Source of the DNA: Lithobates sylvaticus
Lineage: Eukaryota > Chordata > Amphibia > Anura > Ranidae
DNA length: 64,000 nt
NCBI GenBank assembly: GCA_028564925.1
Contig: CM053028.1
Location: 362,939,302-363,003,301 of the forward strand
Reading direction: 5' to 3'
Both the position numbers and the translations under genes were made by a program. Numbering within the stretch: the first letter of the stretch is position 1; each line of letters starts with the position of its first letter. Under the pieces are notes generated by a model. It saw only the letters and a list, made by a program, of their open reading frames with translations, was not told where the DNA came from and did no database searches. Below, piece by piece: positions 54,976 to 64,000 of the stretch.

Positions 54976-55300
54976 CAGCGCAGAGCGGCACAGGCATTCC
55001 GGGCAGAGACAGCGACGGGTCAACATCGGAAGAAGAAGAAGAAGAAGGACAAGAAGAAGGCGGCGCCGGCGGCGCGGAAGACGACGACCGCCGCAAGAAC
55101 AGAAGAGACCCCCGGAAGACCCCGGAAGACCCCCGAAGGCGGATCGAAACCCCCAGACGATGGCGGCGACGTCGAAGAAGGTAGCCGGACTTCCCCCGCT
55201 CGGTAAAAGAGCTTGGTAAATGGCGGGGGAGTCCGGCGAGAAGACCCCCAAGACGGAAGAAGACCCCCGGAGCAGTGCAATAAAATATTTTTTCTAAAGT
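54976..55300 (+). other. Outward transcription unit of the right arm
   Basis: From about 30 bp past the TATA box to a polyadenylation signal AATAAA (55279-55284) followed by a GT-rich stretch (GTGTGTGTGTTTTTGT). The only start in good context opens a 19-codon frame (ATG at about 55160; MAATSKKVAGLPPLGKRAW). A longer basic frame runs through the AAG-rich repeat. The left arm has the mirrored signal (TTTATT at 50487-50492). The short frame ends identically in the left arm (KKVAGLPPLGKRAW) but lacks its start there. It may be noncoding. Confidence 0.45.
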
Positions 55301-56014
55301 GTGTGTGTTTTTGTACTTTACATTTTACACCTTAGGTGAATGGGTAGGGGTACATCGTACCCCATACTCATTCACATAGGGTGGGGGGCCGGTATCTGGG
55401 GGCCCCCTTATTATAGGGGGCTCCCAGATTCCGATAAGCCCCCGCCCGCAGACCCCGACAACCAACGGCCAGGGTTGTCGGGAAGAGGCCCTTGTCCTCA
55501 TCAACATGGGGACAAGGTGCTTTGGGGTGGGGGGGCCGCACGGCCCCCCTTTCCCCAGGGCACCCCCCATGTTGAGGGCACGCGGCCTGGTACGGCTCAG
55601 GAGGGGGGGGCGCTTGTTCGTCCCCACCCCTTTCCTGGCCTGCCAGGCTGCGTGCTCGGATGAGGGTCTGACTTGGATTTGGGGGGAACCCCCACGCCGT
55701 TTTTTTCGGCGTGGGAGTCCCTTTAAATCCATGCCAGCTTACGGAGCTAGCGCGGCGGCATTTACTGCCTACGCTAGCTACGTAACCTGAAGTTACGTTC
55801 TAAATGAACGGACTGCTCCGTGTGTGGGCAAGTCCGTTCATTTTCAAAAGTCCCGCGGACTTTTGGCCGGCGGATTATCCGCCGGAGAAGTCCGTGCGCG
55901 TGTGGGCAAGTCCACACGCTCGGAAAGTCCAGCGGACCCAGCTGGAAAGTCCGGCGGGATTGTCCGCTGGATTAAGTCCGCCGGCAAAAGTCCGCACGTG
56001 TGTACGCGGCATAA

Positions 56015-56952
56015 TACTACCCACTCCCCAGACTGACAATGCCCAAGTGTTGGACAGCTGAGTAGACTTTAAAAAAAAAAAAAAAAGAGAAGACCTTGGC
56101 AGACTTAGTTTTACCTTTATACATGAAATACTGTATAATAGGTTTTATATCATAATTAGTAGCTTTTGTAGTGCTTTGTCCAATATTCAATAAAAAAAAA
56201 TTCCAGGCCTGCATCTCATGTTTGTTATGAGGGATGCAAATGCAATTAAAAGCAAAATGTTTTTTTACTTCAACTATAAAAAAAAAAAAAAGAATACATA
56301 TTATTACTATAAAATGTGGAAAGGCTGGCCCATGTTCTCACAATGACTGCTCTTATTGAATCCCCACAAGGCCCTGTTTTGTTCAGGAAGAATAAATTTG
56401 TGCATTCTGATGATCAAAGTTCATTATTTAAAACAACATGCATCAAAATTAAAGCCTTGCAGCTAAGCTCATCTATGTGAACCTTCATTGTGTATGTATT
56501 TTAAGCATCTCTGTTCTCCAGCGAGGTTTATGGAGATGCAAAATAATAATGCTACTGAGGGAAGACTGCATTGCAGACTCCTTTCAGCTTATAACAGTGT
56601 TATACAGTATATCAGTATATAATAATGATGCTTTGTGCAGACTCATGAAAAGCCATACAATTGCTGAAGCAATCCACACAGACTACATACTGCATTGTTT
56701 AAAGAAATTTTGGGAGCGAGTGAATCCCTGGTTGTCAACAGAACTAGTAGCCCCATTAGAAGATGTCCCCTCTATTCCTGTTCTGGTGACAACCCAAAAT
56801 GTGGGATTTGCTTTCACTTCCAGTGAGAACAGTAAACAGGACAATTAAAAAGGGTGGATCTTCCCAACGGGGACACAGACAGCAATAATGCTGTTTTAAT
56901 CCCGCTCAAATCTATCCAAAACTACACAAAACATTTTGCCATTAGTTATACT
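56015..56952. other. Intron-like sequence, nothing recognised
   Basis: Contains a plus-strand frame of 123 codons at 56477-56848 with no recognisable domain, no splice context and ordinary AT-rich composition; I take it as chance. Confidence 0.4.
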
Positions 56953-56956
56953 TTAA

Positions 56957-57790
56957 CCGGTTACCAAGCGGCTTGCCTACATTTACTGCGGCACAATGGC
57001 ACCGCTGCGTAAAACCGGTGTGTGTATTATATAAAAAATATGGGGGTTCCTGGCGGTCGCTCTCGCTCGCACGAGCGCCAGCACAGGGAGAGAGGAGACA
57101 TGTTGTTTGTTCCTAGAAACAGCGAAATGTCTCCTCTCCTACTCAGTCCTATCCCCATACCATTAGAACACACCTAGAGAATGCACATTCAACTCCTTGA
57201 TCGCCCCCTAGTGTTAACCCCTTCCCTACCAGTGTCATTTACACAGTAATCGGTGCATTTTTATAGCACTGAATGCTGTATAAATGTCAATGGTCCCAGA
57301 AATGTGTCAAAAGTGTCCAATCTGTCTGCTAAAAAATCGCAGATCACCGCCATTACTAGTGAAAAATGTAAGAAAAATGTCATAAATCTTTCCCATAGTT
57401 GTAGACGCTATAACTTTTGCAAAAACCAATCAATATACGCTTATTGCGATTACATTTTTTTTTCACTAAAAATATGTAGAAGAATATATATTGACCTAAA
57501 CTGATGAAGAAATTTTGTTTTTTAAATTTTTGGGGATATTATAGTTTTTTTTCTTTTCAAAATTGTCGCTCTTTTTTTTGTGTATAGAGCAAAAAAATAA
57601 AAACTGCAGAGGTGAGCAAATGGCACCAAAAGAAAGCTCTATTTGTAGGAAAAATACATAAATTTTGTTTGGGTACAGCATTTCATAACCGCGCAATTAC
57701 CAGTTAAAGCGACACAGTAACAAATTGTAAAAAGTGCTCTGGTAAGGAAGGGTGGGGGGGGGGGGGTAAAACCTTCTGGGGCTGAAGTGG
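56957..57790 (+). repeat. TTAA-bordered frog repeat, complete copy
   Basis: Flanked by TTAA at 56953-56956 and 57791-57794. Starts CCGGTTACCAAGCGGCTTGC and ends CTTCTGGGGCTGAAGTGG. It has the family landmarks GTGTCATTTACACAGTAATC, ATTTTTATAGCACTGA, the AAAGAAAGCTCTATTTG block and AAAAGTGCTCTGGTAAGGAA. No coding frame. It serves as the reference for the broken copies at 14885-15400 and 41529-48181. Confidence 0.9.
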
Positions 57791-57794
57791 TTAA

Positions 57795-58580
57795 GGATTC
57801 AAGTTTGAATTTCTATACATGTCATTCTTACATGTATTTTGTTTCATATCAGGTTGCCTAAAGTATAAAACATACTTTTTTTTTTTTTTGCAATAACACA
57901 CCAGTCAATAATGTTTTTTCTACTTACCAGTAACAAGGGGAACTTTTTTAGTATTCACCATAAAATCCCTTTCTCTGTGTTTATGGAAGAACGCAGCCCG
58001 GTAAGGCCTGCCTCTCACAGACCTCAGCTGGTAATGAGAGCAATGTGAACAAGCAGCTTTTACAAAAGCATTGCCAGAGCTTTCAGCATGCATTGTTGAA
58101 GCTTTTAATGTGCCATTCAACACCAGTTCCTAAATGTTGAACACAGATCCTAATGGCGACTTTTAAACAAGCTGCTGTTCACAATGCTTTTATACAAGCT
58201 GAAGCACACGTGAAACAGGCCTAAATGATTCTTGACTATAGGGTTATAAAGCCACCTCCTGGAGTAGCACATTGGGCACAAAAACAAAAGTACTGCCTAG
58301 GGACGGTCCCTGCTTGTAGCCAAACACCCTATCTGCTATAGGCAGCTCAATTAATTACGACGCAATATAAGCAGCAAAAAAAAAAAAGCAACCAGAAGAG
58401 TGGTAGCTGTGTCCTTCAATGGATGCAGAGAAAAAGTTTACGGTGTGTACAAAAAAAATCCCATTTTCTCTCCCGCTTATTTGAGGACACCACCCAGAAA
58501 GGAATCTTTACCATAGGGATGTCCCAAAGCAGTGACCATAAAGGGGTGGAATGCAAGAAAAACACTTAAGGTGGTTCTTT
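57795..58580. other. Stretch without a recognised gene
   Basis: T-run near 57877-57890, then unremarkable sequence. No exon or known repeat called. Confidence 0.35.
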
Positions 58581-59820
58581 AACCACTTTCAGACCAGACC
58601 ATTTTGCTGGCTTAAGACCAGACCACTATTTGCAATTCGGCACTGCGTCTCTTTAACGGACAATTGCGCGGTCGTGCGACACGGCTTCCAAACAAAGCGG
58701 CCGAATACCGCGGCAAAAACAACGGTAAAGCAGCGCTAAATATAGCGCTGCTTTACCGCCGCCGCCCCCACCGCCCCAGTGTGAAACCGGCCGTGGTTTG
58801 GTTTCAACAGAACCCCCAATTTCCACTTCTTGATTAGAGTTTAAACACTGCTGATTGGCATTCTCAATTCCTTGGATATCTTTTTATATCCCTTTCCTGT
58901 TTTATATAGTTCAACTAAACATAGCGCCTGAAAAAAGCGGGTCCTTTAACTATAGTGTGAAAGCCGGAGGGCTTTCACACTGGAGCGGTGCGCTAGCAGG
59001 ACGGTAAAAAAAGTCCTGCTAGCAGCATCTTTGGAGCGGTGAAGGAGCGGTGTATTCACCGCTCCTACCCATTGAAATCAATGGGACACAGCGGTAATAC
59101 CGCGGCAATACCTCAGGGCAAAGCGCCGCTGTTAAAACCACCCCGCTAGCGGCCGAATACCACAGCAAAGACAACGGTAAAGCAGCGCTAAATATAGCGC
59201 TGCTTTACCACCGCCGCCCCCACCGCCCCAGTGTGAAACCGGCCTAACAATTTTGCTGGCAATTGTGGCTGAAATTTTAGTTGATCTACCTGACCGTGGT
59301 TTGGTTTCAACAGAACCCCCAATTTTTTTACCGCGGCAAAAACAACGGTTTTATATAGTTCAACTACATTTTCCCACAGATCCTTTGACAATTCTTTTGC
59401 TTTCCCCATGATTCAGAATCCAGAAACGTCAGTGCAGCACTGGATGAAAGATGCCAGGGTCTGTCAGGAGTCCAGAAACTCATTGACCTTTTATACACAC
59501 ACACTAATTACAAGCAAACAGATCACAGGTGAGGATGGTTACCTTTCATAGCCATTCAAACCCCATTGTGTCAACTTTTGTGCATGTTATCAGGCCAAAA
59601 GCACCAGGGTATGTAAACTTTTGATCAGGGTCATTTGGGTAGTTTGTTGCCATAGTGATTTAAAAAGAGTAAACATAGTTGATTGATAATAGATGGCTTC
59701 AGCCATCACTAACTGTGAAAGAAATGTTTTGAGTTATCATTTATATTCTCTGAAAAATGGCCAAGAAATCATAAATTCTGCCAGGGTATGTAAACTTATG
59801 AGCGCAACTGTGCGTGTATA
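58581..59820 (-). mobile_element. Tc1-like element scrambled with pieces of a CCAGTGTGAAACCGGCC MITE
   Basis: Minus strand from right: terminal repeat (.. CAGGGTATGTAAACTTATGA near 59790), 5' UTR, transposase start MGKAKELSKDLWENVVELYK (59409 down to about 59350). It then switches to MITE sequence, and the next transposase part (YKTGKGYKKISKELRMPISS, then a stop) is at about 58918-58800. A second copy of the KLGVLLKPNHG-coding stretch sits at 59260-59325. MITE end pieces occur at about 58691-58789, 58921-59245 and 59327-59347. 58582-58690 is a stub of the TTAA repeat. The transposon is dead. Confidence 0.75.
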
Positions 59821-60300
59821 TATTATACATATACATATATATATATATTTTTTTTTTTTTTAATTATCTCACAATGTGAGCAGACCCCTCAAATTTTTGT
59901 AAATATTCCATTATATCTTTTCATGTGACAAACACTTAAGAAATTACACTTTGCTACAATGTAAAGTAGTGAGTGTACAGCTTGTATAACAGTGTAAATG
60001 TGCTGTCCCCTCAACTCAACACACAGCCATTAATGTCTAAATCGCTGGCAACAAAAGTGAGTACACCACTAAGTGAAAATGTCCAAATTGGTTCCAATTA
60101 GCCATTTTCCCTCCCCGGTGTAATGCGACTCGTTAGTGTTACAAGGTTTCAGGTGTGAATGGGGAGCAGGCTTGTTAAATTTGGTGTTATCGCTCTCACT
60201 CTTATACTGGTCACTAGAAGTTCAACATTGCACCTTATGGCAAAGAACTCTGAGGATCTGAAAAAAAAGAATTGTTGCTCTACATAAAGATGACCTAGGC

Positions 60301-60436
60301 CAGTGATGGCGAACCTTGGCACCCCAGATGTTTTGGAACTACATTTCCCATGATGCTCATGCACTCTGCAGTGTAGTTGAGCATCATGGGAAAAGTATTT
60401 CCAAAACATCTGGGGTGCCAAGGTTCGCCATCACTG
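60301..60436. mobile_element. Palindromic hAT MITE
   Basis: 136 bp, almost a perfect inverted repeat starting CAGTGATGGCGAACCTTGGC. The 8-bp target duplication with one mismatch is ACCTAGGC (60293-60300) and GCCTAGGC (60437-60444). It sits inside the transposase start region of the Tc1 copy. Confidence 0.95.
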
Positions 60437-60451
60437 GCCTAGGCTATAAGA

Positions 60452-61375
60452 AGTTTGCCAAGACCTTGAAACTGAGCTGCAGCATGGTGACCAAGACCAT
60501 ACAGCAGTTTAACAGGACAGGTTCCACTCAGAACAGGCCTCACTATGGTCGACCAAAGAAGTTGAGTGCACGTGCTCAGCGGCATATCCAGAGGTTGTCT
60601 TTGGGAAATAGACGTAGGAGTGCTGCCAGCATTGCTGCAAAGGGTGAAGGGGTGGGGGGGTCAGCCTGTCAGTGCTCAAACCATACGCCGCACACTGCAT
60701 CAAATTGGTCTGCGTCGCTGACATCTCAGAAGGAAGCCTCTTCTAAAGATGATGCACAAGAAAGCCTGCAAACAGTTTTCTGAAGACAAGCAGACTAAGG
60801 ACATGGATTACTGGAACCATGTCCTGTGGTCTGATGAGACCAAGATAAACTTATTTGATTCAGATGGTGTCAAGCGTTCGTGGTGGCAACCAGGTGGGGA
60901 GTACAAAGACAAGTGTGTCTTGCCTACAGTCAAGTATGGTAGTGGGAGTGTCATGGTCTGGGGCTGCATGAGTGCTGCCGGCACTGGGGAGCTACAGTTC
61001 ACTGAGGGAACCATGAATGCCAACATGTACTCTGACATACAAAAGCAGAGCATAATCCCCTCCGGTCGGAGACTGGGCCGCAGGGCAGTATTCCAACATA
61101 ACGACCCCAAACACACCTCCAAGATGGCCACCGTCTTGCTAAAGAAACTGAGGGTAAAGGGGATAAGACTTGCCAAGCACGTTGCCAGACCTAAACCCCG
61201 TGGCGGGGCATCCTCAAACAGAAGGTGGAGGAGTGCAAGGTCTCTAACATCCACCAGACCTGTGATGTCATCATGGAAGAGGACTCCAGTAGCAATCTGT
61301 GAAGCTCTGGTGAACTCCATGCCCAAGAGGGTTAAGGCAGTGCTGGAAAATAATGGTGGCCACACAAAATATTGA
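60452..61375 (+). pseudogene. Tc1-like transposase, broken
   Basis: Recognisable parts: paired-type helix-turn-helix (KFAKTLKLSCSMVTKTIQQF), GRPKKLSAR linker, second helix-turn-helix (AASIAAKGEG), then the catalytic part with HVLWSDETKINLF (first Asp), VMVWGCMSAAGTG and FQHNDPKHTS (second Asp). The third acidic block, DLNPVEHLW in intact relatives, is disrupted: the frame reads RPKPRGGASSNR there because of small indels near 61190-61215. A further shift lies near 60650-60740, and the C-terminal end (CEALVNSMPKRVKAVLENNG) is intact. The start is cut off by the hAT MITE at 60301-60436. Cannot encode an active enzyme. Confidence 0.9.
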
Positions 61376-61615
61376 CACTTTGGGCTCAATTTGGACATTT
61401 TTACTTAGAGGTGTACTCACTTTTGTTGCCAGCGGTTTAGACATTAATGGCTGTGTGTTGAGTTATTTTGAGGGAACAGCAAATGTACACTGTTATACAA
61501 GCTGTACACTCACTACTTTACATTGTAGCAAAGTGTAATTTCCTCAGTGTTGTCACATGAAAAGATATAATTAAATATTTACAAGAATGTGAGGGGTGTA
61601 CTCACTTTTGTGATT

Positions 61616-61930
61616 ATATAACCATTTATATCTCCGCTGTCACATTTGGCCCCTTTCGGTTTTTTTTGACAGGTACTCGTCCCCACTTCCGGTCCCCCAG
61701 CAGTTCGGCCCCCCTCCTCCTTCCCCCTGCAGCCAGGCCATTCAAAAAAGCGCAGCACGGTTCATGCATGCACAGTAGGGAACCGGCTGTGAAGCCACAA
61801 GGAATGGCGGCGGCAGCACCCGAAAGTTGACTGAAAATTTGGCTGGGGTGCAAACATCACGGGATCCATGTAAGTGTTTTAATATTAAAAGTCAGCAGAT
61901 ACAGTATTTGTAGCTGGAGCTCCACTTTAA
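61616..61930. repeat. Fragment of a TTAA-type element
   Basis: GAACCGGCTGTGAAGCC, CATGTAAGTGTTTTAATATT and AGCTGGAGCTCCACTTTAA are words of a TTAA-type family whose right end (AGTGGAGCTCC in reverse) is at 61927. The left end is not found. Confidence 0.5.
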
Positions 61931-62310
61931 GGCCCCTTTCACACTGGGGCGTTTTTCAGGCGCTACAGCACTAAAAATAGCGCCTGTACAGCGCCTGAAA
62001 AAATCCGGCCCCATTCACTCCAGAGTGGTGCGCTAGCAGGACGGTCAAAAAAGTCCTGGTAGCAGCATCTTTGGAGCGGTGAAGGAGCGGTGCATTCACC
62101 GCTCCTACCCATTGAAATCAATGGGACACCGCGGCAATACCGCCGCAAAGCGCAGCTTTGTGGGGGGTTTTAACCCTTTTTCGCCCGCTAGCGGGGGTTA
62201 AAACCGCACCGCTGTCGGCCAAATACTGCGGCAAAAACGACGATAAAGCAGCGCTAAATATAGCGCTGCTTTACCGCCGGCGCCGCTCCCGCCCCAGTGT
62301 GAAAGGGGCC
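61931..62310. mobile_element. MITE (GGCCCCTTTCACACTGGGGCG ends)
   Basis: Left GGCCCCTTTCACACTGGGGC and right GCCCCAGTGTGAAAGGGGCC are perfect inverted copies between TAA and TTA. Inner words AGCGCTAAATATAGCGCTGC and CACCGCTCCTACCCATTG match the fragments at 58691-59245. Confidence 0.93.
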
Positions 62311-63044
62311 TTAGTGTTTCCTAAAAACATTACCAGAATGTATTTCAAAGAATGTACACAGCCAGTGTTTATATTTTAGATGTTAACAAACTAAATAGAA
62401 GGAGTGGTATTTTTTTAAGGATATTTTAAAAATATTAAATACATTATCCATTATGTACCTCTTAAACAACCTTATAGTTTGTAAATACATATTGGCTAAA
62501 ATGTAATATGAAAGAATGTAAAATTGTACTGATCTAGTGCCCTGGCACCTGTGTTCTTTTGTAAGCCTCTGATCTCCCTTGAATCCGATTTCACCAGGAG
62601 CTGCAGATCTTGGTTTCCATGTGCTACTTTCCCCATTAGGATCCCACTTACACCCAGCTTCCCTCTCTGGCTGGTCATTTGATGTTGCAAGCTTTGGATG
62701 TTCTCACAAACACTTTGTTGCTACTTCATTCAATTTTATGCGTTTTTCCATTGTTTTGGAAAATTTATTGTGAGCACATTTGAATTGTACTTTCAGCACA
62801 TACCTTTCTTTGGTTTGTCCATACTAGTATCCAGAGATGGATTGTCCAGGCCTACACCAATAAAAGGGTCAAGCTCAATCCATTAGGGCAATTAGCACGT
62901 CCCGGGCTTTTTGTCATCAGGTGACTGGTCATCAATCCGCACCTTAAGTACGTTTTACTCGGTTGATATTTTTGCAATCCCTGGATACATGTTTTGACCA
63001 CAAGATTTTACAGGCCACAGTTTAGTCGATTATTTATTGGGGTA
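62311..63044. other. Stretch without a recognised gene
   Basis: No confident exon or repeat. The text near 62820-62960 has a repeat-like look but no family I know. Confidence 0.35.
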
Positions 63045-63048
63045 TTAA

Positions 63049-63380
63049 AGTGGTTGTAAAGGCTTCAAGTTGTTTACCATAACGCATTCTCTCCATTAAG
63101 GTTAAAAAATCTTTAACTGTGCAGCTCCCCCCTAGCCCCCACTAAATACTTGCCCGACCCTGATATCAATTCGGCGCTGTGCCCGAGAGCTGTTCTCTCT
63201 CCATCCCTCCTCACTGGGCTACGTGAGAGCAGGAGTCCTTGGTTTTTGCTGCTGTCAATCAAATCCAGTGAGGAGGGAGCAGGGGCAGGGCCGAGCCGCA
63301 CTATGAGTGTGAATAGACACACACAGCACAGCTCATGATTGAGCCCGCACATGTGCCACCATAGGAAGTAGATTCCTATG
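63049..63380. mobile_element. TTAA-type element, right end unclear
   Basis: AGTGGTTGTAAAGGCTTCAA follows TTAA (63045-63048). Layout matches 26798 and 48186 (GGTTAAAAAATCTTTAACTG hairpin, TGTGCAGCTCCCCCCTAG, CCTCACTGG). It ends in a hairpin CCACCATAGGAA / TTCCTATGGTGG at 63356-63384. Confidence 0.7.
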
Positions 63381-63399
63381 GTGGCACACAGCCTTGGAA

Positions 63400-63830
63400 G
63401 AACTTTCAGCTGAGGGAATGCATAGATATGATTGTATTGGTCTTATAACACCACCAGGGCATCTGTAACAAATCCATTGTCCTGGCTACAAACTTGGGTA
63501 CCTTTCCGGTTGATGCAAGATGCCAGGAAGTCCATGTCCATTGTTCCCTACCTCGGACATATCTAATGGAATACCTCTGGATGCAAGTACTAATTGCCAT
63601 GATCTAGACTTTGATAGCAGTTTGCCTGCCAGTTTTCCACTCCTGGAATGTAGACTGTGGAGGGGGCTGGAACAAATAATGTGGGAGCATTCCAGTGCAG
63701 TTGCAGGACTCCTTGAAAGAACTTGTCTGGTGGATAAATAAGACATTCTAGTTTATAACCCGACACAATGAGTTTTAACACACAGTTGTCAAGGAAATTA
63801 GAAATCTAGGGGTCCGCAAACCCCCATTTG
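63400..63830 (-). mobile_element. DIRS-type retrotransposon fragment, RNase H end (fossil)
   Basis: Minus-strand patches such as VYIPGVENWQAN and KVPKFVART follow the order seen at the RNase H end of DIRS elements (IPG..N..AD, then DLMASRFN, then PKFVART). Only this part of the element is present, and it is broken, with several breaks. Flanks to the window edge were not resolved. Old by appearance. Confidence 0.65.
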
Positions 63831-64000
63831 TTGATATAACCAGGTAGGAGCAAATCTTCATGCGATGGAAGACTTGTCTGCAGGTTTGTTACCTTTGTGT
63901 TGCCAGGGTTACTTGAGCCCAGAGTAGGAAGCCTTGAAGAACTTAAAGCCTCTATCCAAGATGCTCAGAGGATGAAAAGGGGACTGATGCACAGGAAAAT

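Larger units (their letters stand above)
49734..56014. mobile_element. Giant palindromic (foldback) DNA element, split by a Penelope insertion
   Basis: The ends TAATGCCGCGTACACACGA and TCGTGTGT-like ..ACGTGTGTACGCGGCATAA are inverted copies. The inverted symmetry continues through the whole element: left arm 49734-50739 plus 54759-54884, right arm 54895-56014, with a loop of about 10 bp at 54885-54894. Removing the Penelope element leaves about 2.26 kb. Landmarks present in both arms are CCGATAAGCCCCCGCCCGCA, GTCGGGAAGAGGCC, a CTTCTTCTTCTTC run, a TATA/GC-box block near the centre and a polyadenylation signal. The arms differ by scattered changes, so this is not a simple assembly echo. No transposase was found. 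Confidence 0.88.
59865..61615 (+). mobile_element. Tc1-like transposon with a nested hAT MITE
   Basis: Ends TATCTCACAATGTGAGCAGA and GTGTACTCACTTTTGTGATT are inverted relatives of the copy at 32828-40451. It has long subterminal inverted repeats (TTACACTTTGCTACAATGTA and its mirror). TA-rich flanks. The transposase gene runs from about 60234 (ATGGCAAAGAACTCTGAGG, after CACCTT) to 61372 but is broken. Confidence 0.92.

Noticed and set aside
56477-56848. 123-codon plus-strand frame as a possible gene
   Set aside because: No recognisable domain, no splice sites around it, and AT-rich composition like the flanks. A frame of this length is expected by chance in 64 kb.
62700-62960. Possible host exon or recombinase fragment
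   Set aside because: No reading frame gave family motifs and no splice pair was convincing.

Overview
The window looks like nuclear DNA from a frog, most likely of the Ranidae. This rests on the dense, layered mix of hAT, Tc1/mariner and TTAA-bordered miniature elements, on ranid-style terminal repeats such as GCCGCGTACACACGA, and on amphibian-type CR1, Tx1/L1, Penelope, Ngaro and Ty3 retroelements. No bacterial gene layout, CRISPR array, rRNA gene or ordinary tRNA gene is seen. The species is inference.

Only one exon of the host's own genes was found: a 133-bp minus-strand exon at 26589-26721 with good splice sites. It encodes the DXD-containing centre of xyloside xylosyltransferase 1 (XXYLT1). 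Most of the window therefore appears to be intron on either side of this exon. A second host-derived piece at 4347-4394 is a copy of the first coding exon of PITPNC1, caught inside a hAT-type element.

Layout. 1-1870: minus-strand CR1 LINE. 2-9 kb: MITEs, the exon-carrying hAT element and a tRNA-derived SINE. 9-18 kb: a solo LTR, a foldback made of two Penelope-like tails, tandem GC-rich repeats and fragments of a TTAA-bordered repeat. 18-21.5 kb: broken Ty3/gypsy fossil. 22.9-25.9 kb: MITE, Tc1-like element with a nested TTAA element, and another TTAA element carrying CGCG palindromes. 26.6 kb: XXYLT1 exon. 28.4-31.7 kb: Tx1/L1 tail, a Penelope-tail foldback with a 14-bp target duplication, and a hAT MITE. 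32.8-40.5 kb: a Tc1 copy split by about 6.9 kb that holds an endogenous retrovirus. 41.5-48.2 kb: a TTAA repeat that has taken in a MITE and a nearly whole Ngaro retrotransposon. 49.7-56.0 kb: a giant palindromic element with a two-way promoter at its centre, into which an apparently intact Penelope-like element has jumped. 57-62.3 kb: TTAA repeat, scrambled Tc1/MITE mosaic, and a Tc1 with a palindromic hAT MITE inside. 63-64 kb: TTAA element and a DIRS fossil.

The most unusual items are the hAT element carrying a PITPNC1 exon, the foldback with divergent GC-box/TATA promoters, and hammerhead-ribozyme-like motifs in Penelope-type tails. Two of those motifs show a paired change in the catalytic core. 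All comparisons were made by eye; no database search was run.
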